Positions 1 through 13,073 of a stretch of 64,000 nucleotides of DNA are shown piece after piece (the first letter of the stretch is position 1; the number at the start of each line of letters is the position of its first letter). The stretch covers positions 7,440,001 to 7,504,000 of the forward strand of contig NC_026655.2 in assembly GCF_000004075.3 (NCBI RefSeq). Direction: 5' to 3'. Position numbers and translations under genes: made by a program. The stretch is from Cucumis sativus. Lineage: Eukaryota > Streptophyta > Magnoliopsida > Cucurbitales > Cucurbitaceae. The notes under the pieces were generated by a model. That model had not been told where the DNA came from and did no database searches. It saw only the letters and a program-made list of their open reading frames with translations.

Positions 1-3000
1 CTAAAGTAATTGTTGAGAATTTTCATAGACTTTAAATTATGTTGCACATATTTTTATGTTGCAATAATCACCCATTTAATTCACACACAAAATTAAGTTT
101 ATCAATGTATATGTTCTCATGAAAGTTCAAACACCAAGTTAATTAAATAGACACGTCATACTAAAATTTTAATTTAAAACATTAACTTATTTTAAACGTA
201 ATATAATATATACTTATTTACAAAAAAATACTAAAGAATACCAAAAAAAATTATGATAATATGATTTACTACCTTTTCTAAATTGTAAAAATAGCAAATT
301 TAAAAGTCGAAATAATTCCATTAATTTTTTTATTTTATAAAAATAAAATATAATTAATTTTTTTATATTTGCAAAATGAAAAAATAGATGTCATGAGCTG
401 TTTTTTTCTAAATATTTTTTCTATTTGATGCAATTTCTCGCTTTGTTAAAAGATGGATAGAAAAAGGCAAAAAACGATAAAATAACTCAAATAGACTGTA
501 AAGAAATTTTGATAAATTTTGTTAAAATAAGGGTGTGGTACAATTTTTGAGATTTGTGTGTTTGAATTTTGTAAATTTAGTCTTAAACTTTAAATATTTA
601 CAAATTTATTAGACAGAGAATTAGAAAAATTTAAGATTTTGTAATACATAAACTTTATAATTAAACATAATAAATAAAATGAATTTAAAAAAAAAAAACT
701 TAATTTGTAAGAGAATCAATTATACACACTTTTACATAGTCAAGGAGCTTAAATTTCATAGGGAAAACTTGTAATAGGACTTTGAATTTCTATAAAATTC
801 ATGAATTCAGCCTACACATATTTAAAAGTTAAATTTAGTTGAAAAAACTATGTTAAAAATGTAGATACTTTTCAAGCCAATTTTATACTTGAGAGATAAG
901 TTAAATTTAAAATCCTAAATATTTGATCCAATACAAAAAAAAATTCAAAAATAAAAAAACCTTCTCCACACTTTCTAAAATCATGTCGAGATTATCTCGA
1001 CGTAAATTAAAAACTTTTGTTGACTAAAGATCTTAATATATTCTATCTATTAAGAATATAATTCGACGACATAACTAATTATTTTGAAATGAAATCTTAT
1101 ATTATCAAATTGATTTAAACTAGTTAGACAAAAACATTAATCGAGAGTCGGGTAAAGATATTTTAATTTTTTCAATATATTTATAGAGGATTATATTCTA
1201 AAAAAGAAAAGATTTTTTTTTTAATTAAAAAAATCTGTTCATATGAAACTCATACATAACTTAATAGAAATATATATAAGAAAGAAAAGGTTAAATTAAA
1301 CTTAGTCCATTCCTCAAAAATAAGAGTCCACAAGTTTGAAGAGTATTGTTGTTGAGATTAAAGAAAAAATAAATTTGAAATCAACATTCATAGACCTTCA
1401 AAACTTTTACTTCTAATATATATTGCCTTAACTTTTGACTATTTTCAAGTTTAATTTACTTACTCAAATCTTTCTTTTTGACCAAAATATAACCCCTTCT
1501 ACAGTTAACGCTTTTTATACACTATAGTATCATCAAAATTAATAATTAAATACATGTTATGATTTTTAACCCTTTCAAAATGGTTTAACACAAACATTTC
1601 AAAATCATATTTTCTTAATTAGATATATACTTAGATAATTTCAAACACTCAAAGTGATTTAATTTTTAAACTAAACGATATTTCAAAATGTTTGAATCAT
1701 TAGGAAGATAAGCATTGTCTCTGAAATGTTGAAGATTCTCACGTTTATCTAATATTTGAACTTACTTTATATTTATTTAATATAATGTAAACCACACCTA
1801 AAAACATGTGCTTATACCTTTTATACACACACACATCTGAATTCACATAATAGTGTGGAAGAGAGATTTTAAGTATTTTGAATTACAACATTTTTTGTAT
1901 ATTTCCAGCTCATGCATTTGAATATTAAAACAAAATCATTTTGGCATACAAATTAGTCACTTCCACGTTTTGCATATATAGAATCATCATGTTTCCTTCT
2001 TCTCCACGAAAAATCACTACGTTGTTCAAGTTGGCTTTTTTTTGGGATAATTTGTGAAATGACAAATGAAACTTCTCATTTTAATGCACACTAATTACTA
2101 AATATGAAAACAATCTTAATTTTGCTATTTTAGTGTCTATCATTTTGACATATAAAATATGGGTTTAAATAGACCTTTAATTTGTGTTTACATTACAATT
2201 ATTACTTATTAATTTTCTCTCAACAAATTTAAAAATTCATCTAATTATTAAATGTGACATATATATATCCCAAAATTTAAACACTATTTTTATCATTATT
2301 TTCGTAAAATCATTTTTTCATTTGTACTTTTGTCTTACTATATTATTGAATCTTCAAGTGATTTTTAAATATGGATACAGCTAAGTTTTGGATATCTCTT
2401 TCTCTATTTCACACTCATGAAACTTTAAGGCAGGTAGAAAACTTTGATTATAGTTATGTTATGATCATTAATTGTGGATAGAAATATCAATTTCAAAGAA
2501 TAGTTTTCAAAAGAAAAGTGTGAGCATAAGACATAAAAAGAATCAGGTGTGTTTTCATTTCAAATATACAATATACAACAATATATTTATGGATAATTCT
2601 ATAGTAGTTATTTATAATTTTATCAATAACATTAATTAGTCTAGTCTAGAATATGTTATATACTCAATGCATTTAAAATTATATTTATTTAAATTTATGT
2701 ACACATAAAGTACTGAATTTGTCATCAATAAGCATCATCAATATTCCCAAGTACACAAACGATTTATATCCCTGTCTTATTTTCGTTGTGCCAATTCAAG
2801 ACTCTAAACTTCACTTTTGTAAATATGTTGGAGAGGTTGTTATTGCAGTATGACAAACTGATTTTATTAGAGATAAAACTTGAACAATGTCTTATTGTAT
2901 ATTGATATATAAAAGATATTCTAAACTGATTTTAAAAAAGCTTGGTTACGGACGCTAAGAAAGATCTTCCACTTAGGTGGAGAGTCTGAGTACATTGTAT

Positions 3001-4698
3001 TAACGGAATCTCGTATAAACTTAAAGGAAGCCATGTTGAAATTGAGAAGAAAGTTGTACATGATTATTATTGATTATTGATGATCAAGAGAGTATATCAG
3101 ATAACTACATTTTTATTATAATTGTTATGCTCTTTATACAATGAAGTTTCTTTCTAACTGTGCATCAACCACGTAAACATAGTCGATGTTGCACAAAATT
3201 GAATTATCAATCTCTATATCTCTCATCTACGGTGTTATTGTCTGATATTAAGTTATTATGTTTATTAGTAGTCATGCATGTTACAACAACATGCATGTAT
3301 GACATATGTATTTTGTGTTAGATCTAATTTATTTTTTAACATCAAATTACACCATCTTTTAGATTTTGTTCAACCAAATATTATGTGTTAAACTTATAAT
3401 CTGATTCAATTAAACTCGAAAAGTTTCATAATCCAATCAATATTATATAGACATTAGGTTATTATAATTTCCTTTCAAAATCATCCGCACATAGATTATT
3501 CCCAAACAATTATAGACATTTTTAAATGTGAGTGAGCCATGGTTAATTAAAGGAGAATTTGACTAAATTAATTCAAATTTTATTGATTTATGAAAGTTTA
3601 AAGCTTTATTTGATACAATCATAAAATTCTCTTACAAACATTTTTCAAACAAAACGTAATGATGAAATGTGTAAATTAATACATTTACAAAGATTAAAAT
3701 TGATACAATTATAACTTTAGGTTTCATTCATTTACACTCTAAAATTTAGGAGTATACGTTCATATATATTTTCTTCCTAAATTATTAATTTGAAGTTGGA
3801 ACTCAAACTTTGGATCATAAATTGAATTTTCTGTCCATTTAATGCTCACATTACTTAACAAAAAAATTAAATACAAATAATATTCCTTTGTGAAAAATAA
3901 AATCACATGTACTACTACATATTAAAAAATTCGAACTCTAAAGAGAGGAAAGATCATATTAATATTGATCATATATTTTACTACTATTAAGTTATTAACT
4001 AAGAACTCCCTTTGAATTAAACCCAAAACAACAACAACAATAAAGAAAAGAAAAGAAAACTGACATTAAGCTTAAGAGATCACTGTTTGATACCAAAATT
4101 TGGAGAACAACGTCCAAACTCATATACATTAGTAGATACTCTTTTTTAAATTATAATATATGTGGAATTTGTATTTATTTGGTCGCTCAATTTCTAAATC
4201 ACAAATTTAATTTCTAGACTTTAATATTTTTTATTCATAGCTATCTTTTATATATCAAGTAATTTAATTATAGTTTTTTTTAAAAGTTTTCTAGAGAGTT
4301 TTATTATAAATTCAAAGTAAATTTAGAACATCAAGAATCTATTAGATACTTTTGTAATTTTGGAAATTAAGTTTACGTAATTGAAAGCTATACAGTTTTT
4401 GTAATCATACATTCTTTGATCAAGTTCTCTAAAACACTTCCATCCATTAATCATGAACTCAACTTTTCAAAGAATTTGAACCAATTTTATTACATAATAA
4501 TACTATTTGATGATAGTACGTACAGAGGTTGCTGTTAGACTCGAATAAACAAATTAAAATGAATTGGTTGTGTTAATCAAAGCCCTGGCCTATTTTACCA
4601 AAGAGGAAATTGATAACAAAGAATTCTTTTTCTAAAGAAATTAAAGAGCATATTGATTTGAATAATTCATATTTTGACTCTGCATGCATTTGCATGAT
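1..4698. other. AT-rich intergenic region, no gene seen
   Basis: No open reading frame here exceeds about 66 codons and none resembles a known protein. The DNA is AT-rich with many A and T runs. A short perfect inverted repeat with RY-type CATGCATG cores lies at 3273-3297. The stretch at about 2930-3240 is slightly less AT-rich and could be a repeat remnant, but I cannot name it. Confidence 0.6.
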
Positions 4699-5440
4699 CT
4701 AATTATCCGGCATCTCTCCGGCCCCTCCACCGACGATAAGATTATCAATCACGGCGTTTGAAGCTTTCCTCAACAGCTCCGACCAATCCCTACAAAAATA
4801 ACAACACAACATATATGAGTGATTTTGAATACCACAATTTGTATAAAAGCATTTTTTAAATTTAAAAGGATTGAAAGCATTATGCTACAGTCACTTGATT
4901 GAAAAAAGTTAGACAGTAAATTTACCCGTTAACAGTGTCGAAAGTGAGTCCAACAGTGTATTTGGCTTCCCCAAGTGCCCAATTGAACCTTTGCAACTCT
5001 TTCTTGGGACAGCTATAGTTGTATTCAACACGAAGTTGAGACGGTCGAACGTCAACGAAAATTGGAATAATTTTCTTTTTGTTCTCCATCATTAGGGCAA
5101 GTTCGTGCAAACAAAAATATGACTCACAATACCGCGGCGAGAACACCGCGATCCCAACCTTACAACTCCGAATACCTTCTTCAATCTCACCAAACAATTT
5201 ATCCCCCGGTTTCATGCTCTTACTATCTAAAAATGAGTGAAGACCTATTCTAGAAAAATGGTCATGAAGCAATCCTGCGATGTTACGTTTCGTGTCTGCA
5301 CCACGGTGGTTTATGAAGACATCACATTGGCGTGATATGGATCGGATATTGTTACGACGACTGAGGATTTTGGATGAAGTTAGGTAGCTTTTGGCCACAG
5401 TTGAAAAATATCGTTGCATGGCTTGATAAAGAAGCAACAA
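4699..5440 (-). CDS. TIR-domain-only protein (toll/interleukin-1 receptor-like), two exons
   Basis: Predicted exons are 5440(or 5419)-4926 and 4789-4699, with a 136-nt GT-AG intron; the frame runs through the join and stops at 4699-4701. The second in-frame Met (5417-5419) gives 194 aa and is my preferred start; the first Met gives 201 aa. With the 194-aa numbering, the TIR begins at about residue 32 (DVFINHRGADTKRN, the betaA/alphaA signature). It continues through FSPRYCES and CLHEL, where E106 occupies the catalytic glutamate position of plant TIR NADases, and PIFVDVRPSQLR (betaD region). The C-terminus DWSELLRKASNAV matches the last TIR helix. No NB-ARC or LRR follows before the next intergenic stretch, so this is a TIR-only protein. 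By family knowledge such proteins cleave NAD+ and feed EDS1 immune signalling; activity here is inferred. An alternative is a first-exon remnant of a TNL gene, but the in-frame stop after the last helix argues against that. Confidence 0.85.
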
Positions 5441-5491
5441 ATCTGTTATTTATTTGTGTAATGAAATTGGAAACGAAAGAGTTTGTGGGGG

Positions 5492-5502
5492 TATTTATAT
5501 AT
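5492..5502 (-). promoter_or_regulatory. TATA box of the TIR gene
   Basis: Read on the minus strand this is ATATATAAATA, 52-85 bp upstream of the two candidate start codons of the TIR gene, the usual spacing for a plant core promoter with a short leader. Confidence 0.55.
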
Positions 5503-5540
5503 TGAGATAGATATATCGAGGTGGTATGAACAAAGACCAC

Positions 5541-5658
5541 TTGAATTTCAAGGAAATTTTGAAGGAGGAAAAGAATTCAAAATGCACAATTAGGTTGGAA
5601 TTTTATTATAACAAAGAAAAAATAAAGAATTTTATTGTACATATTTCTTTCATAAGAC

Positions 5659-5700
<42 letters not shown>

Positions 5701-7439
5701 AAAAAAGAGAGGCCTTTCGCAGTTGTATTTTTGACTCTTTAAAAACAATAACATTCGCAAAATCCCTTCAAACACGTCCAATAAAGAAAAATATAATCAC
5801 CCAAAAATAAAAGAGAAAGTTGCTCTGACAAAGTCCTAAATATATGTATTGGTTTATTTGCGGCTTCTTTTGTTTCGTTTTTTTTTTTAATTTTTATAGT
5901 TATTGCTTTTCACTGTATACTTTTGTTTGAATTAGAGGACCCCTTCGCCTTTCTTTTGGGGAGACAACATATCAATATCAATATCAATACAACATGTTGT
6001 TCATTGGATTTATTGAGGTCACTTTCCGTTTTTCTTTATGTGAAAAGTTCTAATTTTTAGTTAAATCCATTATTTGGAATGGAGGTTTTTTGTTTTTGTT
6101 TATTATAATAATATGAGAGTGTAATATTATATAATAAAAGTAAATGTAGAAAAGAAATTGGTTTTGAACTAAATATCTATATGTATAGAAACTTCCACTA
6201 TATTTTCCATTATATTTCGTGTGTATGTATGTATATATATTGTTAGATAGCGAGTATTAACACATGTATTTATTTTCAATAATACTAGAATAGTTATATT
6301 ATATTATATCATTCATGCATCATGATCAAAGTTATTGATTTTATATCAAATTTGAGCTTTAATTTCCAGGTCAAATATTAAAAATTAATTTCCGGTTCTA
6401 TTCTATTCTTCATTTTGGTGAGGAGAATGTCAGAAGAGGAAATTCTATGAAAACAACTCTTACATTATTTATTTTTTTGTTTATTTAGGATTATTTTTAA
6501 TAATATTGTGATTTGACTATAATTTTATTTATTGTTAGAAAAAGATATGTAAGAAGATAAAAAGTACTTTACACATTCAAATCATTTTCTTCAGAAATTT
6601 AAACACATGCATGTGTATAAGTCATATATGTGTGTATGTATATATATTTACATATAATTGGAAAATTTGTTTCAACCTTCAAATCCATCCCTTCCCCATG
6701 TAATTAGATGATTTAAAACACCAAATACAAAATTGTTTAAGATGGATGTGAACAACAATGGGCTAAAAGTAAAAGAAAATCATAATTTGTTAAATTGCAA
6801 ATTTATTCATTTTTTTCTATATCTATTTGCTTATTTATTTATTAACTTTTGAAGTTAAAATTTATGTTGGATGAATTAGTTTTTAAAACTTTTGAATTCC
6901 TTAGCGATTTGTTCATATTGAAATGATTTCAATGGTAAATATACATCATAGACATGTCAATGAAATATCATATTGACTTTTTTTTTTAAATCGTAAATAG
7001 AAAAATTATTAAAATGATTTCAAATTAATAAATTACCTTTTATTTGTAAATTAAATCTTTATGAGAAATCAAACGTTTCACTTATATAAAGGAATGTCAT
7101 GTCAATTATTATTGAGTTCAACTTATTTTGTTTAATTTTTCAATAATTTAATTTTGAATAAAAAATTAAAATATTTGTCAACTCGTAAACCCCTTAAAAG
7201 TTTATTTTAAATAGTTTATATTAAAAAAAAATTAAATAAAAGTGACATCTTTTGTAAAATAAATTTGGAAGAATTTTTTAAGAATAACAATAATAAATAA
7301 ACAATTTACACCACAAAAAATCATTAAATGACAAAAATCTACTACACTTAATTTTACCAAGAAGTGTAAATAATATTTTGTCTACTTTGTCATTTTTTAC
7401 AATTTTCCTTTTTCTCTTTAATCAATTCGAAGTTTTCCT
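5541..7439. other. intergenic region with (TA)n microsatellite
   Basis: A pure TA dinucleotide run lies at about 5662-5698. The rest is AT-rich and has no recognisable gene. The 94-codon open frame that spans the TA run encodes a Tyr-Ile repeat from the microsatellite and is not a gene. Confidence 0.6.
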
Positions 7440-7950
7440 TTTTTGAAAAAGAGACTTTGGGTCGGTAGGTGCACCAAGACATCTCCACTAGACGGACACC
7501 GCCTTAGCATACTCATCTTTCTCGCATCATTTATATATAAGAGTCATGTACAAGAAGCACAAAAAAGGCTAGAGAGAAGCCATATGAGCTCAATAAAATT
7601 AGAAAACATTAAGATTTATAGCTATACTACTGGTCGAGTAGTTTCTAAAAAGAGAAGATCGACTAGTCCAAAAATTCGTTAAAGAGTGAATGTCATCCCA
7701 ACTGGTACGGAGGTTCTTTCTTCCTCATTGAAAATCATCCTATTTCTTTCGTTCTATATAGTCCATAGTGTGACAACAACAAAATTGAAGAGAATAATTT
7801 GCTTCTTTGTTTTAGCCTTTGAGCTGCATATATTTTGCAAAGGATGGTAGTATTATTGGAGGAGAAAGATCGAGTAAGCAGAGCACTAACTTTTTTCCAT
7901 ACTCAGGCAATAGATGAACAAATGATTTCTGTCTTTCTCACCAACAATTA
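7440..7950 (-). mobile_element. LINE retrotransposon 3' fragment (zf-RVT end plus 3' UTR)
   Basis: Read on the minus strand, 7950 to about 7690 gives broken pieces typical of the C-terminal zf-RVT region of plant LINE ORF2: EKDRNHLFIYC, then KAKTKKQIILFN, then LWTI*NERNRMIF, where the usual WTIWNERNR has a stop. About 250 nt of 3' UTR follow, ending near 7440 with the end motif TGTCTTGGTGCACCTACC and an A-rich tail. It is 5'-truncated, as LINE insertions usually are, and carries stops and frameshifts, so it is dead. The 79-codon plus-strand frame at 7443-7682 is antisense to it. Confidence 0.6.
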
Positions 7951-8049
7951 ATAAATCAAGTTATATGTTATAAATTTGGTTATTAATACGTACCTTCAAA
8001 CAATAATTAATAAATTATATTTATTTTTAAAAAATAATTTTAAATGAAA

Positions 8050-8225
8050 AATTGTTAAAAATATTTAGAAATATAACAAACTTTCATAATCCATCAATGT
8101 GATAGATATCGATAAACATTATTGTCATTGATAAAAGTTTATCAACGTCTATTACTGTTAGAATTTGAAATTTTGCTACATTTTATAAATATATATTTAT
8201 TTTAAAAATATTTGAAACAACCATT
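8050..8225. repeat. foldback MITE copy (TGATAG family)
   Basis: Diverged inverted ends (aaaaatatttagaaatataac on the left, its complement on the right) flank a core of alternating CTATCA/TGATAG-type motifs. The same arrangement recurs at 31.9, 46.4, 52.0, 53.9, 55.7, 56.3 and 56.6 kb. Confidence 0.5.
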
Positions 8226-8505
8226 ACTTTAATACTTTTGAATAGGTATCGGAAGACATCTATTAGAAAGTGTTTGCGACATCTTGCCACGTTTCTCAAT
8301 AACTAGCTAGCATCAATATTTTTTCAAAACATTGTATTTACTATTTTACAAATTATCTTTTCTATTACAAATAAAACAATTCACTATCTCAAAGTGATAA
8401 TATTGCAATCCAACTAAACTAATCAAACCTACATGAATATTATCAACAAATATTCGAACAAAATTTACTTTTAAAAGCGGAGGAAATTTAGAACAAAATG
8501 GGGAT

Positions 8506-8542
8506 GTGCCGACGTGGCGGAAGACACGTGTGGTTTGACCGA
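8506..8542 (+). promoter_or_regulatory. cluster of DRE, ABRE/G-box-like and W-box motifs
   Basis: Within 33 bp lie GCCGAC (8508-8513, DRE/CRT core), GACGTGGC (8511-8518, ABRE), ACACGTGT (8524-8531, palindromic ACGT element) and TTGACC (8535-8540, W-box). The stretch is GC-rich compared with its surroundings. A TATA-like atatataaat lies near 8730. I see no coding exon downstream, so the target is unknown: a lost gene, a non-coding transcript, or a mobile-element promoter. Confidence 0.35.
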
Positions 8543-11500
8543 GTAAACTAAGGCGGAGGAGTGGGGCCCTTTATTAATCGTATATTTTGGTGATGAAAAC
8601 TTCCATAGACTTTACTTCTTCCCTAAGGATTACCTTCTTTTTTAGACAATTTTATACATATAATCTTGTTTACCACCTACATTAAAATTCCATTATTTAA
8701 TATTATGTTTCATCCTACATTTATATTTACATATATATAAATCTGCTATTCTAGAAGACTAACCCCTATGTTGTCGGTGTATAGTGTCTATCAGCTCCAA
8801 TAAAATTAGTTATCACCTTTATCATATATAATACTATAATTCGATCTTGCAATTAGCTTTATAAGACTTTATTATGAAATGTAATTTAAAGTGGTGTGTT
8901 TCGGAGTGAATTGTTTTCAATATAGCTAAAATCATTTTTTTTATGTTGGAAATATTTGAAACATGGTAAGTAATGAATTGCAATTAATTTTATTTGATAT
9001 AAAGGAAAAAGTTGTTTCGAGTGTAAAATCAAACAGTCAAATAATTATATAGAAAACTACTTTTAACATATTCTTTATAAACAAGCTATTTATCAGTAAT
9101 CAATAGTATATGCATGTAATGAATACTACTTTCCAGGTAGCTTAAAAAAAAATACAAAAATACTACTTTCTAAGAGTATTTCCAAGAAAAAAAATGAAGT
9201 AAAAATGCCCATTGACTATGTTGGGATTTTCGCAAACTACTTCTGTTTTTAGATCAATTATAATTAATTTTGCCTCCATAGTTATTTCTTTCCACCAAAT
9301 TATTTGTGCTATGGATATTTGAATAGATGTCCATATATATATACATCAATGGTGGAAATAGTTAGGTTCGATTTGAGTTTGGTCGATTGTGTAAGAGCTG
9401 ATTGGAGGGTGTGGGCAATGGTGGTGGTGTCAGCATGATGAGAGAACAACGTTGTAAAGATTAGATGGTGTGTAGAGAGTAAGTGGGCTTGACTTACTTA
9501 TTTCCTTTTTGGTGAAATGAAGTTGAGCTCACGGCCTTGACCTAACCTACACTCTGTGAAGATCTCTTATAGGGTTGGCCATCCCTCAATAAATTCAATT
9601 CTTACAAACTTGAATATGTCTCACTTCCATAATTTCTAAAGCTAATAAATGCTTCTTTTCATAGTATCTATAAGTCTGATACATAACCACTTATAGTAAA
9701 CAATTACTTCTAATTTGAGAAACTTGCAAATAAAAACTTGTAATATTGATAAAGAGAAAGTTATCAACTGATAGCAACTATCAGTAATACAACTGATAGC
9801 AACCATCAATAACAATTTTCAACGTGTGACAATTTAAAAGAAGTATGCAAAACAATGTTTATCACGAGTAGCTTTTAATTTGAGAAGTTTAAAAAGAAAC
9901 ATTTAAAATGACTACACATGAGTTTTTTAGTCTTTTATTAATTTTTGTATACTTATTTTTATCCTTTTGTTGTTATTATTATTATTATTATTATTTTTAC
10001 TTAAATGTGATTTATGCATGTATGTGGTTTAAAATGACAACTATATATCTAACAAAAACCAAAGAGAAAAAACAATACGATGGATCAAAATACCGAGGTT
10101 TTTTTTGGATAAAGATACTTTATGGAATAGCATATATCTCCACAAGGGAGACAATCCTATGCCATCCACATTAAATCCGCTTCATTGAACAAAATATCGA
10201 GTTACATACAAACATTTGAAAAATAGATCAAATCAAATGTATCTTAATTTATTAAATGTAAGGGTTTTTTTTTTTTTTGTTATTCAATTGGTTTTTAAAT
10301 TTTGTTTTTTGTTTTTAATTTTTGAAAAGGAATTCAGAAGATAAAGTAATTGAGTGTTCTGTTTTTTCTTTTCAAAAAAATTTTAAAACGCTTTTGAAAA
10401 CGAAAAATTATTGTTTTTCAGAAACCCTTCGGTACTTTGGATCACATTAGGATGTTGCTCCAATGATCATGGTGTGCCTCTGATCCCTTGCAAGGTTTTG
10501 GGTTTGATCTTTTGACAATGCAAACATTTTCTGTTTTTTAAGACATGTGCATGTGCTTAATCCTATATTAGAAATGAACCTAGGTCTTGGTGTTCAAATG
10601 CAATTATCGAATTTCTAGGAGTGTTCAAACTAGTGAATAATTGAGAGTAAAGATAAAAAATGAAAATATGAAGCATGAAGATACAGAATTGAATTGAAAA
10701 TCATAAAAATAGATAAATCATCCGTTTGAGATTGAAGTTAGAGACCCAAAACACTCCATTATTTCAAACATAAACTTGAAATTAAAATTCATTCCAAATC
10801 CATTTCTTTTCACCCTTCCAAACATATTATTCCGTCAATAAAATAATAATATTACACCAAGGCCATCAATAAAAAGAAAACAATAGTTTGACGGTCAAAA
10901 TAGAAAATCTACAAATCACAAACTTTTTAACAAGTTTCGTAATTTTGCCCTCGTTTTTGCAAGTAATTCTAAATGTGAAGTTATCATGCAATCCTTAGAA
11001 AAAATAATAACCACAAAAGTTATATACGTTGGTTCAAATAGAAAACCCTTTTTGAATTCGTATGGTAATACTCATTACTCATAAAAGTAAATTACAAACA
11101 AGAGAGGAGAAGAAAGATTTTTTTGCTGTGTGTGCTTGAGAGGGAGGGAGCAAATGTTTTTATATAAGCCTTGTATACCAAAACGGTAGAATATGAAACA
11201 CCATCTTTCACTGAACGTGCATTCGTTTTGTGTTTGACGTGTGGAAGGTAGCGTAGCATTGAACATTTCTTATTCGAATTAATAGAACTTTTTTGAATAA
11301 AAACATTATAAATTGTTTCCTTTTACATCACCACACCCAACCAAACGGACGAAGACACCCGTGTGGAGAGACAACCATGCATCCATGCATTGATCTAACT
11401 CCTCACCTCTTCCCAAATATGAATACCCCTTCCAAGTATAATTAACTACAAATTGATCCAAAGACTAAACTCCCTCTTTTACATCTTTTACCTCCCATAG

Positions 11501-12590
11501 ATGTGTGGGATGTGGGTTCCATTATAGAGAAATAAGGTCAAGAAAAAAAGAAAAGAAAGAAGCTATATATCATCGTGTTTATGGAACCCCACGATGTCTC
11601 TGTATGTCTGTTTACAAAAACAATTTTTCTTATAAGCTGTTGAGACCTTTCTTTTATAATTATACCTTATTTTAACCAATCCATTGTTATTTATGAAGTC
11701 CACAATGATTTTTAACAATTTTTTTTATGGTTTATTAACACTCCATATTCCACCATTTTTTTAATAATAATTTTTAAGTATATCTTATTCAGTTTTTGGC
11801 ATTTTTTTAATAAAACTATTTCATTTGTATTTTTAATCAACTTGATAATATAAAGAAATGAAAACTAATTCTAACTAATTGCTACTAAAACAAACCACAA
11901 CAAATTGTTAAACTCCCTAAACAAGCACCGTATATAAGTAGAGATTAAAAAATAAAATCTAAGTCTATATTTAGTATTTAAATTATGCTAATAATTTTCT
12001 TGTTTCTCACATTAACTAAAAACAGAAGTAGTTTTTAAACATTAATTTTTTTTTTTTGTTACCAATCTATACCTCAATTTTTACACATATAGCAAAAACC
12101 CAATTGAGCAAAACATATTTTTTTTGAATGTAATGCAGTTGGTTTATAATCAAAAGATATTATTTTGGCATTCCTAAACTTTCTAATTTGAGAAGAAAAA
12201 AAGAATCTAGAGAGAATAAGAGTTAAAAGGCAAAACTAAAATCTGATGAGTTGGAAAAAACTTAGAAAGTTAGAAAGGATTGGTTAAAGAATTTTTTTTT
12301 TGAGAAAAGCAATATCTAAGCCAAAAAGTTTGGAAAAATCAGTTTACTGTTGTTATGAATTGGCTGTCAACGAAACCAACATTTATAGGAGACATTGAGT
12401 TCCTGTAGTTTAGGAACCATGGATTGGCTATCCGTTTGTAATGCCAATCTTAATCAACAAAGATTTAATTACCCAAAAAACTAAAAGACATAAAAAAAAA
12501 ATTATCTAAATTTTAGCTTTTCTGTATGAAGGATTTGGCTCCTCTCCTTAAAATCCCACTGTTTTTTCTTCTTCTCTCTTGGCTTGTCTC
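8543..12590. other. intergenic region
   Basis: No gene that I can support. It includes a possible tRNA-derived SINE remnant (separate entry), a (TTA)n run at about 9972-9998, and a GA-rich/CT-rich stretch. The stretch 9360-9620 is less AT-rich than its surroundings but has no long reading frame. Confidence 0.5.
10440..10570 (+). mobile_element. possible tRNA-derived SINE remnant
   Basis: The stretch has a box-A-like GTGTGCCTCTGATCC and, about 20 nt later, a box-B-like GGTTTTGGGTTTGATC. This is the spacing of a Pol III internal promoter in tRNA-derived SINEs. There is no clear poly-A tail or target-site duplication, so the call is weak. Confidence 0.3.
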
Positions 12591-13073
12591 TTTATAGAGA
12601 AGGTTCCAATGCAGTAAATTCCATTTGGTTCTTTTTCTTTTTTTCTTTTTTCCCTTCTTTCTTCTTCTTCTTCTTCTTCTTCTTTAGGATCTTCCATCAA
12701 TCCTAACCCAAAAAGCTCTTTCTTTTCAATCCCATTTTGAATCTTCCCCTTCTGTGTTGTGCTTCAAAAAAAACAAAAAAAAAAAACAAAAAACAAAAAA
12801 AAGGCCTTAGAATATATATCTTTTTGTTGTTTGTTGGATCTGTATATATAAAATTTTATGTAAATAAGTTTTGTGAACGGTTGGTTTTCATTTTCCCCTT
12901 GAGAAACCTTCAACACAGCTGACCAGAGGAATAAAAAAACAAATTTTTTCTGTAAAAAATTTGAAAATTTTTCCTTCACCCCACTATTTCATCTGCGTTA
13001 GTTAAAAATATTTATCTTTTTTTTCTTTCTGTGCCATTCAAGTCTTTTTAAAGGCTTGTTTTGGTCACATTTC
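12591..13073 (+). promoter_or_regulatory. core promoter and pyrimidine-rich 5' UTR of the CHUP1-like gene
   Basis: A TATA-like tttatagaga at 12591-12600 is followed by long CT tracts, including a (CTT)n run at about 12660-12685 typical of transcribed plant 5' leaders, and then by the start codon at 13074. The exact transcription start cannot be read from the sequence. Confidence 0.4.

Noticed and set aside
5526-5810. 94-codon plus-strand frame
   Set aside because: Its middle is the translation of a (TA)n microsatellite and it overlaps the TIR gene promoter.
7443-7682. 79-codon plus-strand open frame
   Set aside because: It lies antisense over the 3' end of a LINE fragment and its translation has no domain.
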